From Raphanus sativus (taxonomy: Eukaryota; Streptophyta; Magnoliopsida; Brassicales; Brassicaceae): 64,000 nucleotides of DNA. Of this stretch, positions 63,838-64,000 are shown in pieces; position 1 is the first letter of the stretch, and every line of letters starts with the position of its first letter. The DNA lies in the NCBI RefSeq assembly GCF_000801105.2, contig NC_079511.1, positions 17,197,792 through 17,261,791 of the forward strand. The letters are read 5' to 3'. Both the position numbers and the translations under genes were made by a program. The notes below the pieces were generated by a model. It was not told the origin of the DNA, did no database searches, and saw only the letters and a program-made list of their open reading frames with translations.

Positions 63838-64000
63838 GTTCTCCAACTCTTTTGGATTAGCCTCTCTTTTAAGGTTCTTGAGAACCTTTTCTTTCCTTTT
63901 TCTTAAGGTTCTCCTTGTACTTTCCTTTTCTATCTCCATAGGCTCTGTTTATCCTCAAACTTCTTCTGATTGGTTATCTGAAGGTTAGGTAGGGATTTGA
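63838..64000 (-). pseudogene. Fragment of a second Athila-like ORF
   Basis: The minus strand translates to a basic stretch (TLRKRKEKVLKNLKREANPK) homologous to LRSRKEKIPKNLKREANEKE at about 53500-53570 in element I. It is too diverged, and in the wrong order, to be the continuation of I, so it is another copy. Runs off the window. Confidence 0.75.

Overview
The window is a stack of nested plant LTR retrotransposons with no recognisable host gene. Tat-clade Ty3/Gypsy polyproteins (two RNase H regions, YIDD reverse transcriptase, DTGS protease), Athila-like elements rich in TCGATCGA, GTTGCCCCC polypurine tracts and tRNA-Asp-like primer sites point to a flowering plant. Brassicaceae pericentromeric heterochromatin is the likeliest source (inference). 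Two runs of 100 N mark assembly gaps. All comparisons and difference counts were made by eye.

Layout. 1-8961: element G, minus strand, a large non-autonomous Tat-like element whose 3' LTR runs off the window; an Athila-like solo LTR (5072-6429) sits inside its gag-like ORF. 8962-12857: copy A, part of a Tat gag-pol element invaded by G. 12858-14015: a 33/66-bp minisatellite. 14016-17025, 26349-27116 and 36568-38122: a decayed element J that was invaded by two Tat elements, B (17026-26343, target duplication GATAT) and C (27117-36562, TCTAG). 38123-38602: leader and partial LTR of an Athila-like element H. 38603-54045: Athila-like element I, without reverse transcriptase, invaded by the young Tat element D (43575-52706, GCAAT) and at its right side by Tat element E (LTR 54046-54613). 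E was invaded by F (54643-63755, plus strand, ATTCC), a GC-array-bearing relative of G. E breaks off near 63837 and a piece of another Athila-like ORF fills the end.

How it works together. A, B, C and D share one gag-protease / RT-RNase H-integrase plan on the minus strand. Protease and RT are separated by a single UAG in a CAA-UAG-CAA-UUA context, the tobacco-mosaic-virus type of readthrough signal, kept in all four copies. B, C and D carry a 96-codon ORF on the opposite strand beside the 3' LTR, a 50-bp tandem repeat in the 3' UTR and a 15-bp repeat carrying ATG codons at the gag start. Every copy has coding lesions, yet the LTRs of D differ at only about 4 of 584 sites, so D was probably moved by proteins supplied in trans. 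G and F lack pol but share several kilobases of non-coding sequence, and F carries a broken antisense gene with a probable 64-nt intron. A hairpin plus TACGTAGGCA module recurs in G, J, F and the B/C/D family.
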